Positions 1 through 8,791 of a stretch of 64,000 bases of DNA are shown here, piece by piece (the first letter of the stretch is position 1; each line of letters starts with the position of its first letter). The notes under the pieces were generated by a model, which saw only the letters and a list, made by a program, of their open reading frames with translations, was not told the origin of the DNA and ran no database searches. Position numbers and translations under genes: made by a program. This DNA is from Xanthomonas sp. DAR 35659 (lineage in GTDB: Bacteria > Pseudomonadota > Gammaproteobacteria > Xanthomonadales > Xanthomonadaceae): the NCBI RefSeq assembly GCF_041242975.1, contig NZ_CP162488.1, positions 5,322,001 through 5,386,000 on the forward strand, in the 5' to 3' direction.

Positions 1-331
1 AATGCCGCCGTGACCCAGCGCTCGAAAGATGTCGGACCTGTATCGCACTGGGACCCCCGTCCAGTACCACCTCATGCCGAGGTGGGCGGACGTTAACAGC
101 AACTGCAAGCGGTTACATGATGCGCCGCAACATTGCACAATGTGGCGGCATGCCGTGCACGATGCCGCCATCGTGCCGACACCGTTGTCCCGACCTTGGC
201 AAGCGGGTCAGGAAATTGTCCCGGGACGACACCGGCCTTGCGTGCGCGGCCGCCGTCGCACCACCGCGCGGCTTGCCGGAATCGTGCGCGCCCAGCAAGA
301 TGCGGAACGTTTTGGGGAACGAGCCAACAGT
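1..331. other. upstream region with a 26-bp inverted repeat
   Basis: No convincing gene is seen here. An open frame reads through from base 29 into the lipoprotein gene, but its first 101 residues lack any protein-like character and precede the lipoprotein signal peptide. The notable element is a near-perfect inverted repeat at 124-149, with 12-base arms (one mismatch) around a CA centre and the inner palindrome ACATTG-CA-CAATGT. It may be an operator for the lipoprotein-plsB pair; that is inference. Confidence 0.5.
124..149. promoter_or_regulatory. 26-bp inverted repeat, possible operator
   Basis: The left arm GCCGCAACATTG and right arm CAATGTGGCGGC pair at 11 of 12 positions across a 2-base centre. 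The symmetry and size suit a dimeric regulator site. It lies about 180 bases before the lipoprotein start. No regulator is recognised from the sequence alone, and it could also be a small hairpin in a transcript. Confidence 0.35.
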
Positions 332-1294
332 ATGCCGCCGCCACGCCGCCCGACCCGGGCCACGTCCTCGCATCTCGTTCCCGCACTGCTGCTGGCCGCA
401 CTGGTCCTGCTCGGCGGCTGCAAGCGCACCCCGACCGAGTTGCCCGGCGCCGGCGCCGAACCGGCCACGGCGGTGCGCGAACTGGCGCGCACGCTGCAAC
501 GCAACGACCTGGCCGGCTACGCCCGCGCCGCGGTGCCGCCGGAGCAGTACCAGCGCCTGCAGCAGGCCTGGCGCGAGGACCGCAGCCGCTGGCCGCTAAG
601 CGAGTTGCCGTTGGCCGAACGCCTGCCGCAGATCCTCGACACCCTGGCCGCGCCGCAGGCCGAGCGCGACTTGCAGCGCGCCTTCGATGCGCAGTTCGGC
701 GGACAGGCGGCGAGCCTGCGCCAGGCCGCGCACTCGCTGGGCCTGTTCGGCGTGCAGTATCTGCGCAACCAGGGCGACTACACCCCCGAGCAGCGCGGCC
801 ATTACGTGCAGCTGGTGCAGGCATTGAGCGCCTGGGCCGAGCATGCGCCGCTGTCCGAGCGCAAGCGCGCGCAGGCGGCGATCGCGCGGCTCAGCGCCGC
901 CGCGCGCCGCACCGGCGTTCGCAGCGACGCCGATCTGCACGGCCTGGGCATGGAGCAGAGCCTGGGCCGGCTCGGCCCGTTCCTGGCCGACCTGAAGACC
1001 GTGCTGGCCGACTACGGCCTGGACCTGGACGCCAGCGCCCGCGAACTGCGCACCGGCCTGGTCAACCAGCAGGGCGACCAGGCCGTGGTGCGTATCCAGT
1101 ACCCGCTGGGCGGCGCGCAGATCGACACCACCGCGGTGCTGGTGCGTCGCCAGGGCCACTGGTACCTGCGCGACACGCTGCACGAGGTGGACACCTTGCT
1201 GGCCGCGGCGGCGCCACCGGTCGCGCCCCCCGTCCCGCCCGCCGACGCCCCGGCGCCCCCGGCCGCCGAACCCGCGCCGCCGGCTAAGCGATAA
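332..1294 (+). CDS. putative lipoprotein upstream of plsB
   Basis: A 320-residue protein if started at the ATG at 332. This start is chosen because it begins a clean lipoprotein signal: a basic N-terminus, a hydrophobic stretch, then the lipobox L-L-G-G-C with the acylated cysteine at residue 30. The mature part is alanine/arginine rich and mostly helical in appearance, with a proline-rich C-terminal tail (PPVAPPVPP). I recognise no catalytic motif. Its stop overlaps the plsB start by one base (TAATG), so the two are probably cotranscribed and translationally coupled. A role in the envelope is inferred from the lipobox only. Confidence 0.75.
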   Translation: MPPPRRPTRATSSHLVPALLLAALVLLGGCKRTPTELPGAGAEPATAVRELARTLQRNDLAGYARAAVPPEQYQRLQQAWREDRSRWPLSELPLAERLPQILDTLAAPQAERDLQRAFDAQFGGQAASLRQAAHSLGLFGVQYLRNQGDYTPEQRGHYVQLVQALSAWAEHAPLSERKRAQAAIARLSAAARRTGVRSDADLHGLGMEQSLGRLGPFLADLKTVLADYGLDLDASARELRTGLVNQQGDQAVVRIQYPLGGAQIDTTAVLVRRQGHWYLRDTLHEVDTLLAAAAPPVAPPVPPADAPAPPAAEPAPPAKR

Positions 1295-3951
1295 TGACGC
1301 CGATGCCAGAACAAAATCCCCTGCCCTTCCCCGACGACGCCGCGGCCACGCGCGCGCCGGACCCGGCGCACGCGCCGGCCGCCGCGACCGGCGCCGACCC
1401 CACCGAGGCGTCCGCCGCCGCATTGCCGGTCCCGGCAGCGTCCCCGCGCACCGCCAAGCGGCCGCTGTGGGCACGCCTGCTCGGGCGCGTGGCCGATCCG
1501 TGGCTGGGGCTGAAGATCGAACCGGCCGAACCCGGCCAGTACGACGACGGCCGCCCGGTGGTCTACGTGCTGGAGGACTACGGCCTGTCCAACGCGCTGA
1601 TCCTGGACAAGGCCTGCCGCGAGGCCGGCCTGCCGTCGCCGCTGGTGCCGCTGCCCGGCGACCCGCTGGGACGCAAGCGCGCCTACCTGGCGCTGTCGCG
1701 GCGCAGCAGCAACAACGCGCTGATTCCCGAGCAGCGCGGCGCCAAGACCCACTCCGATTCGCTGGCCAGGCTGCTGCAGGCGCACCGCGAGCGGCCGGAC
1801 CTGGACATCCACCTGGTGCCGGTGTCGATCTTCGTCGGCCGCGCGCCGGACAAGCAGAGCGGCTGGTTCGCGGTGCTGTTCTCGGAAAACTGGGCGCTGG
1901 TGGGCAGCTTCCGGCGCCTGCTCGGCGTGCTGCTCAACGGCCGCAGCACCATCGTGCGCTTCGCGCCGCCGGTGTCGATGCGGCAGACGATCGAGGAAGG
2001 GCTGCCGCCGGAGCGCACCGTGCGCAAGCTGCAGCGCGTGCTGCGCACCCACTTCCGGCGCATCCGCGAGGCGGTGATCGGCCCCGACCTGTCGACCCGG
2101 CGCCTGCTGGTGGACCAGGTGCTGGCCGCCGAACCGGTGCGCGAGGCGATCGCCGCGCAGGCCAAGCGCGACAACAGCAAGCCGGTGGACGCCTGGCGCA
2201 AGGCCCACGCCTATGCCTGGGAGATCGCCGCCGACTATTCCAGCCCGGTGGTGCGCTCGGCCAGCTTCCTGCTCACCCACGTCTGGAACCGCATCTATGC
2301 CGGCGTGCTGGTGCACCACCTGGACAAGCTGAAAGAGGCCGCGCCGGGGCACGAAGTGATCTACGTGCCCAGCCACCGCAGCCACATGGATTACCTGCTG
2401 CTGAGCTACCTGCTGTACGAGCGCGGCATCGTGCCGCCGCACATCGTGGCCGGCATCAACCTCAACCTGCCGGTGGTCGGGCAATTGCTGCGCAAGGGCG
2501 GCGCATTCTTCATCCGCCGCTCGATCAAGGGCAACGCACTGTACTCGGCGGTGCTCAGCGAGTACGTGGCGCAACTGGTGTCCGGCGGCTACTCGATCGA
2601 GTACTTCGTCGAAGGCGGGCGCTCGCGCACCGGCCGGCTGCTGCAGCCCAAGGGCGGCATGATCGCGATGACGTTGCGCGCGTTCCTGCGCCAGCCGCGC
2701 AAGCCGGTGCTGTTCCAGCCGATCTATGTCGGCTACGAGAAGCTGATGGAGGGCAACAGCTACCTCGACGAGCTCAGCGGCCGGCCCAAGGAAAAGGAAT
2801 CGATCTGGGCGCTGCTGTGGGGCATCCCCAAGGTGCTCAAGCAGAACTACGGCCAGGTGGTGGTGAACTTCGGCGAGCCGATCGCGCTGAGCCAGATGCT
2901 GGCGCAACGCGCGCCGGAATGGGATGGCCAGCCACTGGGCGAGGACGAGAAGCCGTCCTGGCTCAACGGCACCGTCGACGCGCTGGCGCAGCAGATCCAG
3001 GTCCACATCAACGCCGCCGCCGACGTCAATCCGGTCAACCTGCTGGCGCTGGCGCTGCTGTCCACGCCCAAGCACGCGATGGGCGAGGCCGACCTGGTCG
3101 CGCAGATCGAACTGTGCAAGAAGCTGCTGGCGGAACTGCCGTACTCGGACCGGGTCACGGTGACCCCGCATTCGCCCGAGCGCATCATCGCCCACGCCGA
3201 GGAGATCAACGTGCTGACCCGCACGCCGCATCCGCTCGGCGACGTGCTCAGCGTCAACGGCGACAACGCGGTGCTGCTGAGCTACTTCCGCAACAACGTG
3301 CTGCACCTGTTCACCGCCTCCTCGTGGGTGGCGTGCTGCTTCCAGAACAACCGCCGCATGAGCCGCGCCGGGCTGCTGCGGCTGGGCCGCACCGTGTACC
3401 CGTTCCTGCAGGCCGAACTGTTCCTGCCGTGGAGCGAGGACCAGTTCGCCGAGCGCATCGAGCGCACCATCGAGGTGTTCGTGCGCGAAGGGCTGCTGCT
3501 GCAGGTCAACGACGACGACGGCGGCGTGCTGGCGCGCAACACCGGCCAGACCGACGAGGTGTTCCGCCTGCGCGCGATCGGCCACTCGCTGCAGCAGGCG
3601 TTCGAGCGCTACTACATCGCCATTTCGGTGCTGGTGAAGAACGGCCCGGGCAAGCTCGGCGCCGGCGAACTGGAGAGCCTGTGCCAGCAGGCCGCGCAAC
3701 GCCTGAGCCTGCTGTACGCGCCGGCCGCGCCGGAGTTCTTCGACAAGACCCTGTTCCGCGGCTTCATCCAGAAGCTGCGCGAACTGAAGCTGGTGTGGCC
3801 GGACGAGAACAGCAAGCTGGTGTTCGACGACCGGCTGGATGCGTGGGCGAAAGATGCCAAGTTCATTCTTGGCCGCGAATTGCGCCACACCATCGAGCGG
3901 GTCAGCCCGGAGGCGGCGAAGCCGGAAGAGCCGGCGGTGCCGCAGGACTGA
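1294..3951 (+). CDS. plsB: glycerol-3-phosphate 1-O-acyltransferase PlsB
   Basis: This enzyme transfers an acyl group to sn-glycerol-3-phosphate at the inner membrane, the first step of phospholipid synthesis. The 885-residue length is typical of gammaproteobacterial PlsB. The acyltransferase motifs are all visible: the catalytic H-X4-D as HRSHMD at 361-366, GAFFIRR at 403-409, and the substrate-binding FVEGGRSRTGR at 438-448. The N-terminal 50 residues are Ala/Pro rich and variable. The ATG at 1294 overlaps the preceding stop codon; an in-frame ATG at 1303 is an alternative start. The enzyme is complete and no key residue is missing. Confidence 0.97.
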   Translation: MTPMPEQNPLPFPDDAAATRAPDPAHAPAAATGADPTEASAAALPVPAASPRTAKRPLWARLLGRVADPWLGLKIEPAEPGQYDDGRPVVYVLEDYGLSNALILDKACREAGLPSPLVPLPGDPLGRKRAYLALSRRSSNNALIPEQRGAKTHSDSLARLLQAHRERPDLDIHLVPVSIFVGRAPDKQSGWFAVLFSENWALVGSFRRLLGVLLNGRSTIVRFAPPVSMRQTIEEGLPPERTVRKLQRVLRTHFRRIREAVIGPDLSTRRLLVDQVLAAEPVREAIAAQAKRDNSKPVDAWRKAHAYAWEIAADYSSPVVRSASFLLTHVWNRIYAGVLVHHLDKLKEAAPGHEVIYVPSHRSHMDYLLLSYLLYERGIVPPHIVAGINLNLPVVGQLLRKGGAFFIRRSIKGNALYSAVLSEYVAQLVSGGYSIEYFVEGGRSRTGRLLQPKGGMIAMTLRAFLRQPRKPVLFQPIYVGYEKLMEGNSYLDELSGRPKEKESIWALLWGIPKVLKQNYGQVVVNFGEPIALSQMLAQRAPEWDGQPLGEDEKPSWLNGTVDALAQQIQVHINAAADVNPVNLLALALLSTPKHAMGEADLVAQIELCKKLLAELPYSDRVTVTPHSPERIIAHAEEINVLTRTPHPLGDVLSVNGDNAVLLSYFRNNVLHLFTASSWVACCFQNNRRMSRAGLLRLGRTVYPFLQAELFLPWSEDQFAERIERTIEVFVREGLLLQVNDDDGGVLARNTGQTDEVFRLRAIGHSLQQAFERYYIAISVLVKNGPGKLGAGELESLCQQAAQRLSLLYAPAAPEFFDKTLFRGFIQKLRELKLVWPDENSKLVFDDRLDAWAKDAKFILGRELRHTIERVSPEAAKPEEPAVPQD

Positions 3952-4116
3952 ACCGGCGTCGGGCTGCATCCGGCGCGGCGGCGCGGCGGCATCCAGGTGC
4001 GTGACGACGCGCCCGCCCTCGCGCTCCCCGCCGCGCGACACAGTGACTTCCGACACGCGACTGTCGGCCCATGCGATGGCGAGCATGCGCTGGACTCCAC
4101 GACGCGGGCTGCAGCG

Positions 4117-4989
4117 ATGCGCACGGTTTGCTTCCTTGCTCTGGTGCTGCTCGCCGCGTCCAGCGGATCGGCCCTGGCCGACCCGAACGATGACCAGGCC
4201 CGGCACGACCATCGGCCGCAGGTGTCCTCGCGGCAGTGCGGCCTGAGCACGCCGTTCAACGTGCTGGCCGACACCGGCGGCATCTGGCTCACCCGCGATG
4301 GCGAGGGGCCGCGTGAGATCTTCTTCCATGCCGGCGAGTTGAGCGTGGACCACCAGGTGCAGCAAATCGGCACCGCCGATGCGCAGCGCCTGCTGGAGAT
4401 GGAGCGCGAAACGCGCGCCCTGATGCCGCAGGTCGCGGACCTCTCGCACGAGGTGGTCGAACTGAGCTACGACGTGCTCGGCACGGTCGTCGAGGTGCTG
4501 ACCGGCAGTGCCGGCAACGCACGCAAGATCGAGCGGCTGCGTAAGCAGGCCAATACTTACGTCGATGGCACGCTCGGCAAGGGGCGCTGGGACCAGAGCG
4601 CGTTCGACGGCAACTTCGAACGCTACGTGCAGACCGAGGCGGAGGGTTTCACGGGCAGCATCTCCCGACACTTGCTCTGGCAGATAGTCACCGGCCGCGC
4701 GGAGGCGATCGACGCGCGCGCCCAGCACATGGATGCCGCGTTCGAGGCCCGGATGGACGCGCGCAGCAAGGGCATCGAAACCAAGGCGGAGGCGCTGTGC
4801 GCGCGGGTCGCGCGCCTGGACGCACTGCAGCAGGCGCTGGAGTTCCGCTACCGCGGCCAGCCCTTGCGCCTGCTCGCCACCACGCAGGACGCCGCGACCG
4901 GACCGGCCTCCCCCGCCACTGCCGGAATCGCCGCCGACGACACGCCGCGCGGCGACGCGGTCGCGGTTCCGTCCCTGCCAGGCAAATGA
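4117..4989 (+). CDS. DUF2884 (YggN-like) periplasmic protein
   Basis: A 290-residue secreted protein resembling the DUF2884/YggN family, whose biochemical role is unknown. The ATG at 4117 is preferred over the upstream in-frame start at 3997 because it begins a signal peptide (hydrophobic core, cleavage after A-L-A at about residue 21). The mature chain is rich in charged helices with many Glu, Gln and Arg in the second half, suggesting coiled-coil character. It stands alone, 165 bases after plsB, with its own start region and no evident partner. The family call rests on overall resemblance and is moderately sure. Confidence 0.7.
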   Translation: MRTVCFLALVLLAASSGSALADPNDDQARHDHRPQVSSRQCGLSTPFNVLADTGGIWLTRDGEGPREIFFHAGELSVDHQVQQIGTADAQRLLEMERETRALMPQVADLSHEVVELSYDVLGTVVEVLTGSAGNARKIERLRKQANTYVDGTLGKGRWDQSAFDGNFERYVQTEAEGFTGSISRHLLWQIVTGRAEAIDARAQHMDAAFEARMDARSKGIETKAEALCARVARLDALQQALEFRYRGQPLRLLATTQDAATGPASPATAGIAADDTPRGDAVAVPSLPGK

Positions 4990-5059
4990 GGCGTTTCCCG
5001 CGCGGCGGCGCTGCCGGCGCGCGGGCAAGCAATGCGTACGGCAGAGGCGACAGCCGGAC

Positions 5060-5638
5060 TCAGGCGCCGAACAAGTCGCCAGTGACGGGCCCGGTCTCCG
5101 CCGCATCCGGCGGATAGACCAATTGCCCCTGCGCATCGGTGCGCGCCGCCGGGTTGAGCGTGGCCGGCTCCTGACGCGCGACGTCGATCAGGTGGACCAC
5201 GGGATGGCCGTGGTGCAACAGGTGGTCGCAGATGATCTGCCGGTGGCACTGGCGCCAATAGGCCTCGGCGCACATGACCGCGCAGCCGCCAGCGCCGCCG
5301 AAGGCGCGCAGTTGCGCCAGGGCCTCGCCGAACTCGGCGCCCAGCGCGTAGTCGGCATAGTTGTGGAAGCTGACGCTGCGCCAATGGCCGTTGCGCCGCG
5401 GGTCGATCCCCGGCTGCTTGCCACGGCGCCCGCCCAGGGCGCGGAAGTGCCGGTAGCCGATGCCGGCCGCGGCCAGCGCCGGCGCCAGGGCGCTGCCGTC
5501 GAACTGCGGGAAGCGCCGCGAATACGGAAACGCGCGCACGTCGGCCAACTGCGTGATCCGCGCGTCGTGCAGGATGTCCAGGAAGACGTCGAGCGGGCGC
5601 GTGGAATGGCCGACGCTGAAGAACGTCGGCGCACTCAC
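5060..5638 (-). CDS. DUF488 domain protein
   Basis: A 192-residue DUF488-family protein, a group of small cytoplasmic proteins of unknown function. The family opening is seen as F-F-S-V-G-H-S-T-R, followed by the conserved D-V-R-x-F-P-x-S-R and the cysteine/histidine segment M-C-A-E-A-Y-W-R-Q-C-H-R near the middle. The start is inferred to be the GTG at 5638, which overlaps the stop codon of the DUF465 gene (GTGA); the longer open frame upstream is only the shadow of that gene. The two genes are therefore translationally coupled. Confidence 0.85.
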   Translation of the reverse strand: MSAPTFFSVGHSTRPLDVFLDILHDARITQLADVRAFPYSRRFPQFDGSALAPALAAAGIGYRHFRALGGRRGKQPGIDPRRNGHWRSVSFHNYADYALGAEFGEALAQLRAFGGAGGCAVMCAEAYWRQCHRQIICDHLLHHGHPVVHLIDVARQEPATLNPAARTDAQGQLVYPPDAAETGPVTGDLFGA

Positions 5639-5838
5639 GCCGGTTCGTCGGGGATCAGCAGGTTTTCCAGGCGCAGGATGCAGTCCTTGAGCTGCAGCTT
5701 GCGCTTCTTCAGCCGCTTGGCCTGCAGTTCGTCGTCGAGGTTGGCTGGGATGCGCTGCAGTTCTTCGTCGAGCGCACGGTGCTCGCGACGCAGGGCGTCG
5801 ATGCGCAGGGAGATCTCGGCGGGCGTCATGTCTTCCAC
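5635..5838 (-). CDS. DUF465 (YdcH-like) small coiled-coil protein
   Basis: A 67-residue protein that is almost entirely one charged amphipathic helix, with the family-typical H-x-x-L-D-E-E-L and the C-terminal L-K-K-R-K-L-Q-L-K-D segment. Family members are small proteins of unknown function. The frame begins with GTG at 5838; an ATG three codons in (5829) is an equally good start. It overlaps the downstream DUF488 gene by four bases, so the pair forms an operon. Confidence 0.85.
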   Translation of the reverse strand: MEDMTPAEISLRIDALRREHRALDEELQRIPANLDDELQAKRLKKRKLQLKDCILRLENLLIPDEPA

Positions 5839-5888
5839 GAGTCCCGAGCATACACAGGCGATGGGGCCGCCGTCACCGTGCGCGGCTA

Positions 5889-6002
5889 TGCCGCTGCTGG
5901 CGGACCAGCTGCGGCGAGTTCCAGGTGTCCTTCGATGGCGCCGGCAAGGTCGGCGCGCTCACCGCCGACCCGCAGACCCAGAACCTGGTGCTGGTGTCAT
6001 AG
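5889..6002 (+). pseudogene. possible remnant of a C-terminal coding segment
   Basis: A short rightward frame with no start reads protein-like residues (FQVSFDGAGKVGALTADPQ, ending LVLVS before TAG at 6000-6002). The GC-at-third-position pattern is coding-like, but there is no upstream open frame. It looks like the last 30 or so codons of a gene whose 5' part was deleted between the DUF465 and GH43 genes. The parent family is not recognised. This is an inference from sequence texture and is low confidence. Confidence 0.25.
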
Positions 6003-6085
6003 GTCGGTCGCCCCGGCGCGTGCGTGCGCAGGCCGCCGCCAGCCGCGGTGCGACGCGCGCGCGGCACGAGCGCCGCGCCACGCGC

Positions 6086-7102
6086 TCACGCGCCGTAGGG
6101 ATGGACCAGCGCGATGCGCCCCCGCGCATCGTGCTGCAGTTCGGTGAGCTTGATCGAGCGCAGGTGGGTGACGCCGCCGGACAGCACCGCGTCGTGATAG
6201 AACAGGTACCACGTCCCCTGGAATTCGCAGATCGAGTGGTGCGTGGTCCAGCCCACCACCGGGCTCAGCAGCGGGCCCTGGTAGGTGAACGGGCCATAGG
6301 GCGAATCGCCGATCGCGTAGCACAGCAAATGGGTGTCGCCGGTCGAGTACGACAGGTAGTAGCGGCCGCCGTAGACGTGCAGCCACGGTGCCTCGAAGTA
6401 GCGCCGCGCGTGGTCGCCGGCCAGCAGCGGGCGGCCGTCGGCATCGACGATGGCGATCTCGCGCGGAGCCTCGGCCAGTTCCAGCATGTCCGCGCGCAGG
6501 CGTGCCACGCGCGGGCCCAACGCCGGCTCGTGGTCGGCCGGTTCGGCGTTGTCGGCGGCGTAGACGTTGTCGCGGTAGCGCTCCAGTTGCCCGCCCCAGA
6601 GCCCGCCGAAGTACAGGTAGTGCTCGCCGTCGGCATCGGCGAAGACCGCCGGATCGATCGAGTAGCTGCCGGCGATCGGCTGCGGCTGCGCCTTGAACGG
6701 CCCCTGCGGGCGCTCGCCCACCGCCACGCCGATCTGGAACAGGCCGTCGGCGCGCTTGGCCGGGAAGTACAGGTAGTAGCGGCCGTCGCGGCAGGCCGCA
6801 TCCGGCGCCCATAGCTGGCGCTCGGCCCACGGCACGTCGTCCACGTGCAGCGCCAGCCCGCAGTCCACCGCCGGCCCCTGCGGCGTGTCCATGCGGAACA
6901 CGTGGTAGTCGCGCATGCCGAAGTGGTCGCCGTTGTCGTTGAAGGCGACCCCGGCATCGATGTCGTGGGACGGGTAGATGTACAGCGCGCCCTCGAACAC
7001 GTGCGCCGACGGGTCGGCGGTGTACATGTGGGTCACCAGGGGCTGCGAGATGGCCTTGCGGGCCAGCGTCTGCAGGTCTGCGGCGTCGGTGTCGGCGGCC
7101 AT
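6086..7102 (-). CDS. glycoside hydrolase family 43 protein (cytoplasmic type)
   Basis: A 338-residue GH43-like beta-propeller enzyme, probably acting on xylo- or arabinoxylo-oligosaccharides. The family pattern is visible: an early acidic blade, S-Y-S-I-D-P-A-V-F-A-D for the modulating Asp, and Y-F-E-A-P-W-L-H-V for the likely general-acid Glu. The chain shows no signal peptide, unlike the second GH43 enzyme at 33.5-35.2 kb, so it likely works in the cytoplasm on imported oligosaccharides. It lies 29 bases downstream of the sugar symporter and in the same direction, as expected of one transport-and-cleave operon. Exact specificity cannot be read from the sequence. Confidence 0.85.
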   Translation of the reverse strand: MAADTDAADLQTLARKAISQPLVTHMYTADPSAHVFEGALYIYPSHDIDAGVAFNDNGDHFGMRDYHVFRMDTPQGPAVDCGLALHVDDVPWAERQLWAPDAACRDGRYYLYFPAKRADGLFQIGVAVGERPQGPFKAQPQPIAGSYSIDPAVFADADGEHYLYFGGLWGGQLERYRDNVYAADNAEPADHEPALGPRVARLRADMLELAEAPREIAIVDADGRPLLAGDHARRYFEAPWLHVYGGRYYLSYSTGDTHLLCYAIGDSPYGPFTYQGPLLSPVVGWTTHHSICEFQGTWYLFYHDAVLSGGVTHLRSIKLTELQHDARGRIALVHPYGA

Positions 7103-7131
7103 TGCGTACCTAGGGGGTGGGAGAAGAAGCG

Positions 7132-8619
7132 TCAGGTGCCCGACGCGGCGGCCTGCAGGCGGCGCGCGTCCAGCTCGCGCTCGATGCGCGATTCCAGCGA
7201 TTTGTCGATCTCGTACAGCCACAGCAGCGCCACCCCGAGCAGGAACGGGATCGCGCAGTAGACGCTGACCGCCAGGCGGATGCCGGTGGCCACCGTGGCG
7301 CTCTGCTGCGGCAGCGTGGCGTCGTAGCCGTAGAAGGCGAGCAGGCCGGCGACCAGCGCGCCGCCGATGCTCAGGCCGACCTTCAGCCCGCACAGCATCG
7401 CCGAGAAGATGATCGCGGTGGCGCGGCGGTGGTTCTTCCACTCCGAGTAGTCGGCGACGTCGGCGATCATCGCCCACAGCAGCGGGATGGTGATGCCGTA
7501 GAAGAAGCCGTGCAGCACGTAGGAGGCGAACACCAGGCCGATCGCCTGCGGCGGGTAGAAGAAGAACGCCAGCAGGAACAGCGTGGACACCAGCAGCGCG
7601 GCGCCGAACACGTTGCGCTTGCCGTAGCGGTCGGCCAGGCGCTTGGAGAAACCGATGCCGACGATCATCGCCAGGATGCCGCCGGCGCTGAACACGCTGA
7701 AGGCCGAGGTCGGCGCGTCCTGCGGCCAGTGCAGCGCGGCCAGGCCGGCGCTGCCGAGCAGCGCGTTGATGCCGGCGATGAAGCCGTTGAAACCGGCCTG
7801 GTCGAGGAACCGGGTCAGCGCCGCGGCATCCAGGTAGTACTTGAAGTAGTACACGTACATGCCGCCCTTCATCGCCAGGTTGACGAACACCAGGACGGTC
7901 AGCAGCAGCATCACCAGCCACGGCTTGTTGCGCACCAGATCGGCCAGGTCCTGGCGCACGCTGGACGGTCCGGCCGCGATCGGCAGCACCCGTTCGCGGG
8001 TGGTGAGGAAGGTGATCAGGAAGCACAGCGTGCCGATGCCGGCGAACAGCGCCATGGTGCGCTCGAAGCCCTGCGCCTTGTCGCCGTTGCCCAGGATCAG
8101 CACCAGCGGCAGCAGCAGCACCTGGATCACGAACTGCGCGGTGGTCACCGCGAGGAACCGGTACGCCGACAGGCTGTTGCGCTGCTCCATGCTGCCGGTG
8201 AGCACGCCGCTGAGCGCCGAGTACGGCAGGTTGTTGGCGACGTAGATCAGCATCAGCAGGGTGTAGGTGGCGAAGGCGTAGACGCTCTTTCCGTGCGTCC
8301 CCAGGTCCGGCGTGCTGAACGCCAGCAGCGACAGCGCGCCGAACGGCAGCGCGGTCCACAGGATCCACGGCCGGAACTTGCCCCAGCGCGTGCGCGTGCG
8401 GTCGGCCAGCACGCCCACCAGCGGGGTGAACACGAACGCACCGAGCAGGCCGACGGTGAAGATCAGCGTGGCCGCGGTGCCGGCGGGGATGCGGTAGACG
8501 TCGGTGTAGAAGAACGCCAGGAAGGTGACCAGGGTCTGGAAGATCAGGTTGGCGGCCAGGTCGCCCAGGCTGTAGCCGATCTTTTCGCTGAGCGGGAGGC
8601 GGTGTGGCGTGCTGGTCAT
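7132..8619 (-). CDS. GPH-family glycoside/pentoside:cation symporter
   Basis: A 495-residue inner-membrane transporter of the glycoside-pentoside-hexuronide (GPH) class within the major facilitator superfamily. About twelve hydrophobic segments are visible. The family motifs are present: the N-terminal EKIGYSLGD, and the loop L-A-D-R-T-R-T-R-W-G-K-F-R-P-W after the second transmembrane segment. Family members carry xylosides, melibiose, glucuronides and similar sugars with H+ or Na+. Its place between the TonB-dependent receptor and a cytoplasmic GH43 enzyme suggests it moves xylo-oligosaccharides from periplasm to cytoplasm. The start is the ATG at 8619. Confidence 0.9.
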   Translation of the reverse strand: MTSTPHRLPLSEKIGYSLGDLAANLIFQTLVTFLAFFYTDVYRIPAGTAATLIFTVGLLGAFVFTPLVGVLADRTRTRWGKFRPWILWTALPFGALSLLAFSTPDLGTHGKSVYAFATYTLLMLIYVANNLPYSALSGVLTGSMEQRNSLSAYRFLAVTTAQFVIQVLLLPLVLILGNGDKAQGFERTMALFAGIGTLCFLITFLTTRERVLPIAAGPSSVRQDLADLVRNKPWLVMLLLTVLVFVNLAMKGGMYVYYFKYYLDAAALTRFLDQAGFNGFIAGINALLGSAGLAALHWPQDAPTSAFSVFSAGGILAMIVGIGFSKRLADRYGKRNVFGAALLVSTLFLLAFFFYPPQAIGLVFASYVLHGFFYGITIPLLWAMIADVADYSEWKNHRRATAIIFSAMLCGLKVGLSIGGALVAGLLAFYGYDATLPQQSATVATGIRLAVSVYCAIPFLLGVALLWLYEIDKSLESRIERELDARRLQAAASGT

Positions 8620-8791
8620 GGGCCTGGGAGTCGCGAGGAGGGACCTGCGTCCCTCTCCACCGGAGAGGGGCCGGAGGACGAGGGTACGGCGAAGGCGGAA
8701 GCCGATGGTGGTTGGTCGCGAACGCCGCGAATGCGCCAGCGCGCGGCGAACGCGGCCCGGTCCAGGCGGGCCACGTCCACCGCGGGCCGGA
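8620..8791. repeat. intercistronic hairpin related to a family of GC-rich repeats
   Basis: The gap between the receptor and symporter genes holds a strong stem (CCCTCTCC at 8651-8658 paired with GGAGAGGG at 8662-8669, loop of three). Its core matches the hairpin between glyQ and glyS at 63359-63381, so it belongs to a repeated element. On the transcript it would lie between the two reading frames and could stabilise or attenuate the upper message. No gene is seen in this gap. Confidence 0.6.

Noticed and set aside
1012-5136. A 1374-codon leftward open frame
   Set aside because: It lies opposite plsB and the lipoprotein gene, is rich in Arg/Gln/His as antisense frames of GC-rich genes are, and shows no protein motif.
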